In this document: piece after piece, positions 35,359 through 43,139 of the stretch | How the letters are laid out: each line of letters starts with the position of its first letter | Numbering within the stretch: the first letter of the stretch is position 1 | Source: JAAXIE01 sp965263155 | GTDB lineage: Bacteria; Chloroflexota; Dehalococcoidia; Lucifugimonadales; JAAXIE01 | Reading direction: 5' to 3' | Assembly: GCA_965263155.1 (NCBI GenBank) | Contig: OZ253586.1 | Span: forward strand, 806,001-870,000 | Length of the DNA: 64,000 bases | Made by a program: the position numbers and the translations under genes | Notes under the pieces: generated by a model | Databases searched by the model: none | Told to the model about the DNA's origin: nothing | The model's input: the letters and a program-made list of their open reading frames with translations, nothing else

Positions 35359-36396
35359 ATGGCGACGAAAGAAGTGCGCGACCGCGTTGATGCCCAGTGG
35401 GGACAGCAGACTTTCTCATGGGGTCAGGAAAATCACGACCGCGAGCGCAAGCTGATTTACGATTTCCTCGACCAAGATGAAAACATCATGGGGCTGGTGG
35501 GCTGTACTTGGGGCCCCGAGTCGGCATTCGCCGAGGGCGCCGGACTTATAAGCCGGCAGCAAAGGCTCAAGGGCGCCGCCGTCGTCACCGACCTCAGCGT
35601 CCACTTCGTCGCCCACAAGGGCCTCAACAAACTTGTGACTCAGATGCCATTGCCCAGCATCACGGCAGTGGAACACGCAGTCGGAGTAGTGACCGTGGCC
35701 GGCAACGGTATCCATAATTGGGCCTGGATAGGGCAGGGGCAGGACGACCCTTTCCAAATCCGGGATATCCACGGCGAAGCGGGCCACCGCTTCGTCCAAC
35801 TGGTGCAGCAGCTCCAGACCGCGCCTCGCTCAACTGTCGCTCCCCCCTCCGCTGGTCAACACTTCGGAATGAGCAAAACCGAACGCATTGACGCCCAGTG
35901 GCAGGACCGTTCCGCAATGGCCGGCCGGATGAATCCCGGACTTCTTAGCCGCCTTCTTACCAATGTCTCGGGCGCCAATCTCAAGAAGTACGAGGGTGAA
36001 CGCAAGAAGCTCCAAGAGATCCTTGGTGAGGACGAGAACATTGAGTACTGGCTGGGAGGCCGCTGGGGTTTGCCCAACGATTTCCGATTCGACCCGATGG
36101 GTGGCCCTGGGAGGAACAGGACAGGCCACGAGGGGATCGCAGTCGCTACAGACCGCCGTGTCCTCCTGTTGCGGGGTGGCTCCAGGGAGATAGAACTGCC
36201 CTACGACCGCATCGATGACGTGGAATACAACGATGGGATGATCACCTCTGGCGTCAAGTTCGAAGGCAGTACAATCGAACCCTACAGTTTCTACTTCGAC
36301 CACGAGAACAAAGCTGGCGTCAAAGGCCAAGCCCGGCGTCTTGTAGATTGCGTCCGGCAACATCTGGCCACGCCTCCCGCCGCGGACGCGAATTAG
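35359..36396 (+). CDS. Tandem PH-like (bacterial PH / YokE-type) domain protein
   Basis: A 345-residue protein with two similar halves (about 1-155 and 175-340). Each begins with R-x-D-A-Q-W and has a helix followed by D-E-N-I and W-G, then a beta-rich part with A-V-V-T-D or A-V-A-T-D-R-R-V-L-L, P-L-P-S-I-T-A-V or L-P-Y-D-R-I-D-D-V. This matches the bacterial PH-like fold (bPH/YokE), often found in stress and membrane proteins. There is no signal or membrane segment. An internal duplication made the two halves. AAGGAGG precedes the start. Confidence 0.6.
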   Translation: MATKEVRDRVDAQWGQQTFSWGQENHDRERKLIYDFLDQDENIMGLVGCTWGPESAFAEGAGLISRQQRLKGAAVVTDLSVHFVAHKGLNKLVTQMPLPSITAVEHAVGVVTVAGNGIHNWAWIGQGQDDPFQIRDIHGEAGHRFVQLVQQLQTAPRSTVAPPSAGQHFGMSKTERIDAQWQDRSAMAGRMNPGLLSRLLTNVSGANLKKYEGERKKLQEILGEDENIEYWLGGRWGLPNDFRFDPMGGPGRNRTGHEGIAVATDRRVLLLRGGSREIELPYDRIDDVEYNDGMITSGVKFEGSTIEPYSFYFDHENKAGVKGQARRLVDCVRQHLATPPAADAN

Positions 36397-36552
36397 ACCC
36401 GCCACCCTGCCGTTTGCTAGTCAGGCTCCCCAGCAAAGTGAGTCCCGATGGGCTGGAAGACAGCAGAAACGGGCATCGCTCGTTGCCGTCGGCCTAGAAC
36501 GCCGTGCTGATTATCTCCCTACCAAAACCAAGGACCTACCACAAACCTGCCC

Positions 36553-38127
36553 TTAACCCGCAGCAATCCAATCGACGACGCGTTCCGCGACCATGATTAC
36601 CGTGGGGTGGATACCGCCCGACCTCGGAATTCGCGGCATCACCGAGGCATCGGCCACCCACAATCCTTGTACTCCCTTGACTCGGCAGTGTTGATCAACC
36701 ACTGCCGTTGGGTCTGAATCCGGTCCCATCTTGCAGGTCCCGGACACATGCCTAGCGGTTCCCACAGTTTGCCTGATCCAGAGGTCCAGAGCGTCGTCGT
36801 CGGCTAAGATGTCATCGGTTGGGCTGATCCGGTGATCAACAACCTCCTTATAAGCTGCGGATTCCAAGAGGCTGATTCCGAACCGCAAGCCCTCCCTCAC
36901 CCGCCGCATGTCGTCCGGATGCTGGAGATAGCAATAGTTAAAGGACGGTTGCACTCCGGGGTCGGCAGACGCCAACCTCACGTATCCTGACCCCTCGGGC
37001 AACCCGAGCGTACACGTTATGCGCGCTGCCCGGTCAGGTGGAACGTCACCGGTCAGATACCTAGCCCGCACACCGGGGGAACGCTCCTCCCGTTCGTCGA
37101 CGACAGTGCTGGTTCTTAGCACCATGTCGTTGACCTCCGTCGACCCTTCGGAGGTGTAGTGCACACTAAAGTGCGGCGCGTCGAGCCCGGCAGTGAGGGT
37201 AATATCATCCTTGACCTTGAAGGTAGCATGGGCGCTGAGGTGGTTCCACAGGCTCTGTCCCACCCCCGGCAACTCTTGAACCAATGGAATCCCAAACTGA
37301 TCGAGCTCATCCTTGGGGCCGATTCCCGATAGCATAAGCATCTGGGGGGACCTGATAGCGCCCGCGCTCAGGACAACGCGGTCGCCTTCGAGAGTGAAAA
37401 CCTCGCCCCCGCTTTCGGCTTCCACCCCGACGGCCTTGGAGCCCTCGAATAACACCTTCCGGACGAACACTCCTCCTCTCACCGTAAGGTTGAGACAGTG
37501 GCGCATTGGATTGAGATGCGTTATGGCAGCGCTCATTCTTACGCCGTCCAAGTTGTTGGTGGGAGAAACCCCAACGCCGGAGGGGTTTGGGCCGTTGGTA
37601 TCCTCGGTTGAGCCGAACCCCGCCTCCAAACAGGTGGCATGAAAAGCCTTTTGGATGTCCGGCCAAGCGCCGGACTGACGCCGTCTCACCGGCATCGGTC
37701 CTTCCGTGCCATGAAAATCGTCGTGAATGTCGAGGTCGTGCTCCATTTTTCTGAAGAAAGGCAGTATCTTGGCATAAGACCATTCATCGTTGCCAAGAGA
37801 AGCCCAAAGGTCAAAATCTTCGGGCAATCCTCTTTGCATTGCCTGACCGTTGATGGACGACCCTCCCCCGATCACCTTCCCCTGCGCCACGTGGATCTCA
37901 CCTTGCTCCTCAGTGATTGTCCCCCGAAGGGCCCAATTGTGTTCCGAGTCCGGTGATTCCGCGAACCTAGTTTGGCCAAACCTTATCTCGTCAGGAAGGT
38001 TGGCGGGATCCGGGTAATCCTTCCCGGCTTCCAGCAACAGAACGGAGGTGTTTGGGTTTTCGGCCAATCTGCCAGCCAAAACCGATCCAGCCGCTCCTCC
38101 GCCAACAACAATAACATCGTATTTCAT
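36553..38127 (-). CDS. GMC-family FAD-dependent oxidoreductase
   Basis: A 524-residue glucose-methanol-choline oxidoreductase. The FAD-binding N-terminus is YDVIVVGGGAAGSVLAGRL; the first GMC signature region is near VIGGGSSINGQ, and the C-terminal signature has the catalytic His in TARHVSGTCKMG and GGIHPTVIMVAER. It oxidises a primary or secondary alcohol with FAD; substrate is unknown (choline, alkanol or polyol are possible). It is transcribed alone, against the flanking accessory genes, from a promoter at about 38301-38329. Confidence 0.85.
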   Translation of the reverse strand: MKYDVIVVGGGAAGSVLAGRLAENPNTSVLLLEAGKDYPDPANLPDEIRFGQTRFAESPDSEHNWALRGTITEEQGEIHVAQGKVIGGGSSINGQAMQRGLPEDFDLWASLGNDEWSYAKILPFFRKMEHDLDIHDDFHGTEGPMPVRRRQSGAWPDIQKAFHATCLEAGFGSTEDTNGPNPSGVGVSPTNNLDGVRMSAAITHLNPMRHCLNLTVRGGVFVRKVLFEGSKAVGVEAESGGEVFTLEGDRVVLSAGAIRSPQMLMLSGIGPKDELDQFGIPLVQELPGVGQSLWNHLSAHATFKVKDDITLTAGLDAPHFSVHYTSEGSTEVNDMVLRTSTVVDEREERSPGVRARYLTGDVPPDRAARITCTLGLPEGSGYVRLASADPGVQPSFNYCYLQHPDDMRRVREGLRFGISLLESAAYKEVVDHRISPTDDILADDDALDLWIRQTVGTARHVSGTCKMGPDSDPTAVVDQHCRVKGVQGLWVADASVMPRIPRSGGIHPTVIMVAERVVDWIAAG

Positions 38128-38300
38128 TGAGCCTCCCTAAAGTTCCCGTTCCCAAGTCAGCCCGATTACCATGAGGCACATCCACGCAACGGCGACCTGA
38201 TGCTGTAGGGCCTCGTCTCAGGTATACCGGCAGGGCCCCTCCCGGACACGGGGATTTGCGCGCAGTTCAGTCCCTCTTCGGGCCTTACCAAGTGAGCATA

Positions 38301-38329
38301 AACCTAATCAGGTTCCCATCCAGTGTCAA
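38301..38329 (-). promoter_or_regulatory. Promoter with palindromic operator for the GMC oxidoreductase
   Basis: On the minus strand, TTGACA (complement of 38324-38329) and TAGGTT (complement of 38301-38306) are 17 nt apart. A perfect inverted repeat AACCT-AATC-AGGTT at 38301-38314 covers the -10 box, as a repressor operator would. The leader to the start codon would be about 165 nt. Confidence 0.5.
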
Positions 38330-38453
38330 CATGTGGAATTCCACTACCGGACAGCCAACCTCAGAGACTTACCGCCCGCTGAAAGCTTGCTGAGCGGGCT
38401 CCCGTCCTGCACCCTGGCCGACCATGAGCATCGTAGCGTCCTCCGCTTTTGGG

Positions 38454-38638
38454 GGTACGACCCCCTCGACGCCGCCGAACCGAACAGCTTGGACAAGCAT
38501 GGGAACCCCAATGTGCTGACCCGTGACAAGGGGACGAGCAGGCTGGCGCAGTCGCCGTCGGCGCAGACGGTGCTGGTGCAGGTGGAACGGTTTGAGGGGG
38601 AAGCACCGCCGATTACGGCGTTTGAGCCGGTGGAGTAG
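38454..38638 (+). pseudogene. 3' end of a molybdopterin oxidoreductase gene (duplicated fragment)
   Basis: This codes for about 61 residues closely matching the C-terminus of the molybdoenzyme at 29331-31652 (from Y-D-P-L-D-A-A-E-P-N-S to I-T-A-F-E-P-V-E and the stop). No upstream part of the gene is present. It is the left end of the segmental duplication. Confidence 0.85.
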
Positions 38639-39110
38639 GGGAGCCGATCCATCAGCGGAGGGCCGCCTCCGGGCTGGCGGATGGGACCAACGGCCGCGCA
38701 TTTGCTCCCATTTCCGTAGCTCAGCTGAGACCAAGCGCACTTGGACTTGTTGGCAGTTCGTAGCTGAGATGAGACCAGATGGACTTGGACTTGTTGCCAG
38801 TCCGTAGCTGGAGTGGGACGAAAGGCCCCGCAATGTGGTCTCGTGTTCGTAGCTGCGATGAGACCAAGGTTGTAGCTGGAAAACATTTGGTCGTAGCTAA
38901 AAGTGGTCCCATTGGTCCCATAGTCGTAGCTGGAGCGTAGCTGGCCATGTGGTCCCATTTTGTTCTGATTACTTCTATTGTCAGTTGGTTCTCTCATCTC
39001 AGGCTTTCGGGTTGGGGCTTGGTTAGGATTGACGTGCGAACGCCACCAAGGCTATAGTACAATAGTTCTAATAACAGGTCAAGGGAGATGTGTGGTGGAC
39101 GAGCGATTGA
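38454..39110. repeat. Segmental duplication, copy B (pairs with 31468-32127)
   Basis: This copy holds the molybdoenzyme 3' fragment, word array B, the promoter (TTGACG 39029-39034, TATAGT 39053-39058) and the first codons of hicB (GTG 39094). After 39110 homology stops and LRR-gene leader sequence begins. In array B the words at 38681, 38905, 38914 and 38951 are ATGGGACC or GGTCCCAT instead of the ATGAGACC/GGTCTCAT of copy A. The inner words (38726, 38769, 38837, 38858) are unchanged. The 25-nt core is at 38872-38896. Confidence 0.85.
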
Positions 39111-39155
39111 CGGCCGGTCGCGGGGTTTGGGAGTGGCGAAACGGGTGTCTCAGAA

Positions 39156-39183
39156 TTGACGCCCATAGGAACTCCGCTATACT
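39156..39183 (+). promoter_or_regulatory. Promoter of LRR lipoprotein 2
   Basis: TTGACG 39156-39161, 16-nt spacer, TATACT 39178-39183. The same region is repeated upstream of LRR gene 4. Confidence 0.5.
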
Positions 39184-39237
39184 AGCTGTACGAATCTGTG
39201 GATATATGGTGCCGGTCAAGACCGGGAGGGAAAGAAA

Positions 39238-40209
39238 ATGACCCGTACACGCACGACAAGATACGTGACCCTGTTGAGCGTTGTGCTTGCGCTGGCCCTT
39301 ACGGCGGCGCTCGCGGCCTGCGGGTCTGATGAGCCGTCCGGCGGGACAGGCCCCGACCAGACCGCGTCCACGCCAGGGTCGGGGGACGCGTCCACTGCCA
39401 CCGATGCGCCTGGACCTGCGGATGCGACAGCGCCGCCCGCGGCCTCCGGCTCCGTGGAAACGGACCGGGAAGCCTTGGTTGCCCTCTACAACGCAACGGG
39501 CGGTGAGAACTGGGATATCAACTACAACTGGCTGAGCGACGCTCCCCTCGGCGAATGGCAGGGCGTCAGCACCAACGACGACGGGCGCGTTACAGCGCTG
39601 GAATTCTACGGCAACGGCTTGAGCGGGGAGATACCGGCAGAGCTGGGTAGCCTCTCCAACCTGGAATCGCTGAAACTCAGCAACAACGGCAACGGCTTGA
39701 GCGGGGAGATACCGCCCGAGTTGAGCAGCCTCTCCAACTTGAAATCGCTTGAACTCCACTACAACCGCTTGAGCGGGGAGATACCGGCGGAGCTGGGCAG
39801 CCTCTCCAACCTGGAATCGCTGAGCCTCATCTACAACGCCTTGGACGGGGAGATACCGGCGGAGCTGGGCAGCCTCTCCAACCTGACATATCTGCACCTC
39901 TACGACAACGGTTTGAGCGGGGAGATACCGGCCGAGCTGGGCAGCCTCTCCAACCTGACATTTCTGAACCTCGGCAACAACTACTTGAGCGGGGAGATAC
40001 CGGCGGAGCTGGGCAGCCTCTCCAACCTGATAACCTTAGACCTCCAAAGCAACGCCTTGAGCGGGGAGCTGCCGCCGGAACTGGGCAGCCTCTCCAACCT
40101 GAGAGACTTGGAGCTCGAATGGAACAGCGACTTGAGCGGGTGCGTGCCAAGCAGCCTGGAAGACCATTTGGCCACCTGGTCTGATCTTGGTGGCCTGCCC
40201 TACTGCTGA
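39238..40209 (+). CDS. Leucine-rich-repeat lipoprotein 2 (seven repeats)
   Basis: A 323-residue lipoprotein. It has a signal peptide with lipobox L-A-A-C-G, an Ala/Pro/Thr linker, an N-cap with ETDREALVALYNATGGENWD and NWLSDAPLGEWQG, then seven 24-residue plant-type repeats of consensus L-S-G-E-I-P-A-E-L-G-S-L-S-N-L. The C-cap is LSGCVPSSLED...LPYC with two cysteines. It should be anchored on the outer face of the membrane and bind a ligand or another surface. A GGGAGGGAAAG box precedes the ATG. Repeats are near-identical at DNA level (72 bp), so copy number can change by recombination. Confidence 0.8.
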   Translation: MTRTRTTRYVTLLSVVLALALTAALAACGSDEPSGGTGPDQTASTPGSGDASTATDAPGPADATAPPAASGSVETDREALVALYNATGGENWDINYNWLSDAPLGEWQGVSTNDDGRVTALEFYGNGLSGEIPAELGSLSNLESLKLSNNGNGLSGEIPPELSSLSNLKSLELHYNRLSGEIPAELGSLSNLESLSLIYNALDGEIPAELGSLSNLTYLHLYDNGLSGEIPAELGSLSNLTFLNLGNNYLSGEIPAELGSLSNLITLDLQSNALSGELPPELGSLSNLRDLELEWNSDLSGCVPSSLEDHLATWSDLGGLPYC

Positions 40210-40307
40210 AGCCACGCGCCCTCAGCCGGGGACGGACAGCATATCGTCTAGAAGGCGCCCCCAGCGTGTGTTGGCTATTGCGCCAATAAAACCGGGAAGG
40301 AAGGGAA

Positions 40308-41204
40308 ATGACCCGTACACGCACGACAAGATACGTGACCCTGTTGAGCTTTGTGCTTGCGCTGGCGCTGGCGCTTACGGTGGCGCTGGCGGCCTGCGGC
40401 TCTGACGAGCCGTCCGGCGGGACCGCGTCCACGCCAGGGTCAGCCGACGCGCCCACTGCCACCGATGCGCGTGTACCTGCGGATGCGACAGCGCCGCCCG
40501 CCACTGGGCCGACCTCCGCCAAAACAGACCGGGAAGCCCTGGTTGCCTTCTATAACGCAACGGACGGTGAGAACTGGTCGTACAACTTCGACTGGCTGAG
40601 CGACGCTCCTCTCGGCGAATGGCAGGGCGTCAGCACCAACGACGACGGGCGCGTTATAGAGCTGTACTTCGTCTACAACGCTTTGAGCGGGGAGCTACCG
40701 GCGGATCTGGGCAGCCTCTCCAAGCTGACACAGTTGGACGTCACCGGCAATGGCGTGTCGTTGGGCGGGGAGATACCGACGGATCTGGGCAGCCTCTCCG
40801 ACCTTGAGCTACTGGACCTCAGCGACAACGACTTGAGCGGGGAGATACCGGCGGATCTGGGTAGCCTCTCCAACCTGAGAGATCTGAGCCTCGGTAACAA
40901 CGACTTGAGCGGAGAGATACCGGCGGAGCTGGGCAGCCTCTCCAACCTGACACTTCTGCAGCTCCCCTACAACGCCTTGAGCGGGGAGATACCGCTGGAG
41001 CTGGGAGGCCTCTCCAAGCTGACACAACTGGACCTCAGAGACAACGAGTTGAGCGGGGAGATACCGGCGGAGCTGGGCAGCCTCTCAAACCTGACACTTC
41101 TGCGGCTCAGCGGCAACGCCTTGAGCGGGTGCGTGCCAAGCAGCCTGGAAGACCAGTTGGACGCTGGCTCCTCTGCTGAGCTTGGCGGCCTGCCCTTCTG
41201 CTGA
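40308..41204 (+). CDS. Leucine-rich-repeat lipoprotein 3 (six repeats)
   Basis: A 298-residue paralogue of the preceding gene. Signal peptide and lipobox (L-A-A-C-G), linker and N-cap (KTDREALVAFYNATDGENW) are conserved. There are six LRRs, with P-A-D-L-G variants among the first three, and the same Cys-containing C-cap (LSGCVPSSLEDQ...LPFC). The first ~50 bp of coding DNA are almost identical to LRR 2, and the sequence after the stop (CCTCAGCCGGGGACGGACRGC) recurs after LRR 2, 3 and 4, showing tandem duplication of a ~1.1-kb unit. Only ~100 bp separate it from LRR 2, without a recognised promoter. Confidence 0.8.
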   Translation: MTRTRTTRYVTLLSFVLALALALTVALAACGSDEPSGGTASTPGSADAPTATDARVPADATAPPATGPTSAKTDREALVAFYNATDGENWSYNFDWLSDAPLGEWQGVSTNDDGRVIELYFVYNALSGELPADLGSLSKLTQLDVTGNGVSLGGEIPTDLGSLSDLELLDLSDNDLSGEIPADLGSLSNLRDLSLGNNDLSGEIPAELGSLSNLTLLQLPYNALSGEIPLELGGLSKLTQLDLRDNELSGEIPAELGSLSNLTLLRLSGNALSGCVPSSLEDQLDAGSSAELGGLPFC

Positions 41205-41351
41205 ACCCACGCCCTCAGCCGGGGACGGACGGCATCTCGTCCAGAAGGCGGTCCCAGCGCGTGTTGGCCATGGCGCATGGCGCGCCCGCTCATCCCCGCG
41301 GAAGCCGACATACCAACACATATTTGGGAGTGGCGAATGGGTGTCTCAGCA

Positions 41352-41379
41352 TTGACCCCCATAGCACCTCCGCCATACT
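41352..41379 (+). promoter_or_regulatory. Promoter of LRR lipoprotein 4
   Basis: TTGACC 41352-41357, 16-nt spacer, CATACT 41374-41379. It is the counterpart of the promoter at 39156-39183, in the same duplicated leader. Confidence 0.45.
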
Positions 41380-41434
41380 ATCCATATGAATCTGTGGATA
41401 TATGGTGCCGGTCAAGACCGGGAGGGAAAGAAAA

Positions 41435-42253
41435 ATGACCCGTACAGGCACGACAAAATACGTGACCCTGTTGAGCGTTGTCCTTGCGCTGGCCCTTACG
41501 GTGGCGCTCTCGGCCTGCGGCTCTGACGAGCCGTCCGGCGTGACAGGCCCCGACCGGACCGCGTCCACGCTAGGGTCAGGGGACGCGCCCACCGCCACCA
41601 ATACGCCTGAACCTGCGACTGCGACATCGCCGCCCGCGGCCTCCGGCTCCGTGGAGACGGACCGGGAAGCCTTGGTTGCCCTCTACAACGCAACGGACGG
41701 TGAGAACTGGGATGAAAGCGACAACTGGCTGAGCGACGCGCCCATCGGCGAATGGTACCGGGTCGACACTGACCGCGACGGGCGCGTTACAGGTCTGACC
41801 CTCGTGAACAACGCCTTGAGCGGGGAGATACCGCCGGAGCTTGGCAGCCTCTCCAACCTCACAGAGCTGAACCTCTACAGGAACGAGTTGAGCGGGGAGA
41901 TACCGGCGGAGCTGGGCAGCCTCTCCAACCTCACAGTGCTGGACCTCTACAAGAACAACTTGAGCGGGGAGATACCGGCGGAGTTGGGCAGCCTCTCCAA
42001 CCTGAATTTCCTGAACCTCAACGACAACGACTTGAGCGGGGAGATACCGCCTGAGTTAGGCAACCTCTCCAACCTGAGAAAGCTGCTCCTCTCCAGGAAC
42101 CGCTTGAGCGGAGAGTTCCCGCCGGAGCTGGGCAGCCTGTCCAAACTGCAACAGCTGGGCTTCAACGACAACGACTTGAGCGGGTGCGTGCCAAGTAGCC
42201 TGAAAGACCAGTTGACGACCCTGCTTGGCTTTGGTAACCTGCCCCGCTGCTGA
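41435..42253 (+). CDS. Leucine-rich-repeat lipoprotein 4 (five repeats)
   Basis: A 272-residue paralogue of LRR 2 and 3, starting at ATG 41435 (the upstream ATG 41402 belongs to the conserved leader). Lipobox L-S-A-C-G, linker, N-cap and five 24-residue repeats are followed by the C-cap LSGCVPSSLKDQ. The third tandem member has the fewest repeats (7, 6, 5 along the array). The N-cap segment WYRVDTDRDGRV departs from that of the others, so the first ligand-facing surface differs. No downstream gene is co-transcribed. Confidence 0.8.
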   Translation: MTRTGTTKYVTLLSVVLALALTVALSACGSDEPSGVTGPDRTASTLGSGDAPTATNTPEPATATSPPAASGSVETDREALVALYNATDGENWDESDNWLSDAPIGEWYRVDTDRDGRVTGLTLVNNALSGEIPPELGSLSNLTELNLYRNELSGEIPAELGSLSNLTVLDLYKNNLSGEIPAELGSLSNLNFLNLNDNDLSGEIPPELGNLSNLRKLLLSRNRLSGEFPPELGSLSKLQQLGFNDNDLSGCVPSSLKDQLTTLLGFGNLPRC

Positions 42254-42876
42254 AGCCACCCGCCCTCAGCCGGGGACGGACAGCCGATCGTCCATATCGC
42301 CTTGGAGGCGCTCATGGCGCGCGTTGGCTATGGCGCATGGCGCCGCCAAGAAACGGGTATCAGCCTCTGCTTCCGTCGGCCTCCCGGTTGACGGCGGTTT
42401 GACCGCTCCGGCGCGTGCTGACGCCCTTGACCGCCAGACCTTCAGCCAAAGTTGAAGGTGGAGGCTAGGTCCAGAGTGAGTCTCCTCTTATTGGCTTCCA
42501 TGCCCGCCGCTTCCCCAGATGGACCATCTGACGCAGAAGAGGGCGAACGAAGAAGAGGAATCAATACCTCACCGGATATCCTTGCCGGTCTCTGTGCCGG
42601 AGAGAAAGACTCACTGACAATACGCAACAACCAGTTGGATGGAAGACGAGGAGACATGCCAAACTCAGAAACGAAGAGAGAGCCCCCTTCGCAGGGGCCT
42701 CTCGACGGTTATGGGCCAGAATGACGCGGCGACGAGCCCAACCCCACTCCCCCAACCCATGACAAACACCCCTTGCCCCATCACCTTCACCCCCATGCAT
42801 CATATCCCTGGAGGCCCACCAGCCCCGCGCCTACAGACTCGACGACTTGCCGACGCAAATCATTGACCATACGCAG
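42254..42876. other. Intergenic region after the LRR cluster
   Basis: The first ~100 bp repeat the post-stop sequence of the other LRR units (CCTCAGCCGGGGACGGACAG and GCGCGTTGGCTATGGCGCATGG). The remainder up to array D has only short, unconvincing open frames. Confidence 0.5.
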
Positions 42877-43046
42877 AATTGCAGGGCGCTTGTCAGATAC
42901 GAATCAAAGCTGGGAATTGCACGAATTGCAGGGCACTCAAATACGAAAAAATGTTTCTCAGATACAAATGGCCTGCAACTCAGCTACGACTGTTGCACGC
43001 CGTTGCACGCCCCTCAGCTACAGGCGTGCCCTCAAATTGCATGCCG
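42877..43046. repeat. Intergenic word array D (TTGCA words)
   Basis: AATTGCAGGGC occurs at 42877 and 42924, the inverted GGCCTGCAA at 42970, and TTGCAC/TTGCATGCC further right. The core at 42941-42965, read on the minus strand, is GTATCTGAGAAACATTTTTTCGTAT, matching the array A core at 22 of 25 positions. CAGATACGA, CAGCTACGA and CAGCTACAG mark the framework. Confidence 0.7.
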
Positions 43047-43139
43047 ATGTGGCGGCCTGGTCGGCCCCTCCACCCTCCGGGCGCACTGCGACCGAGAAGT
43101 GCCGGAACTCTCCCACGCCTAGACCGGCGACAGCCCTGG

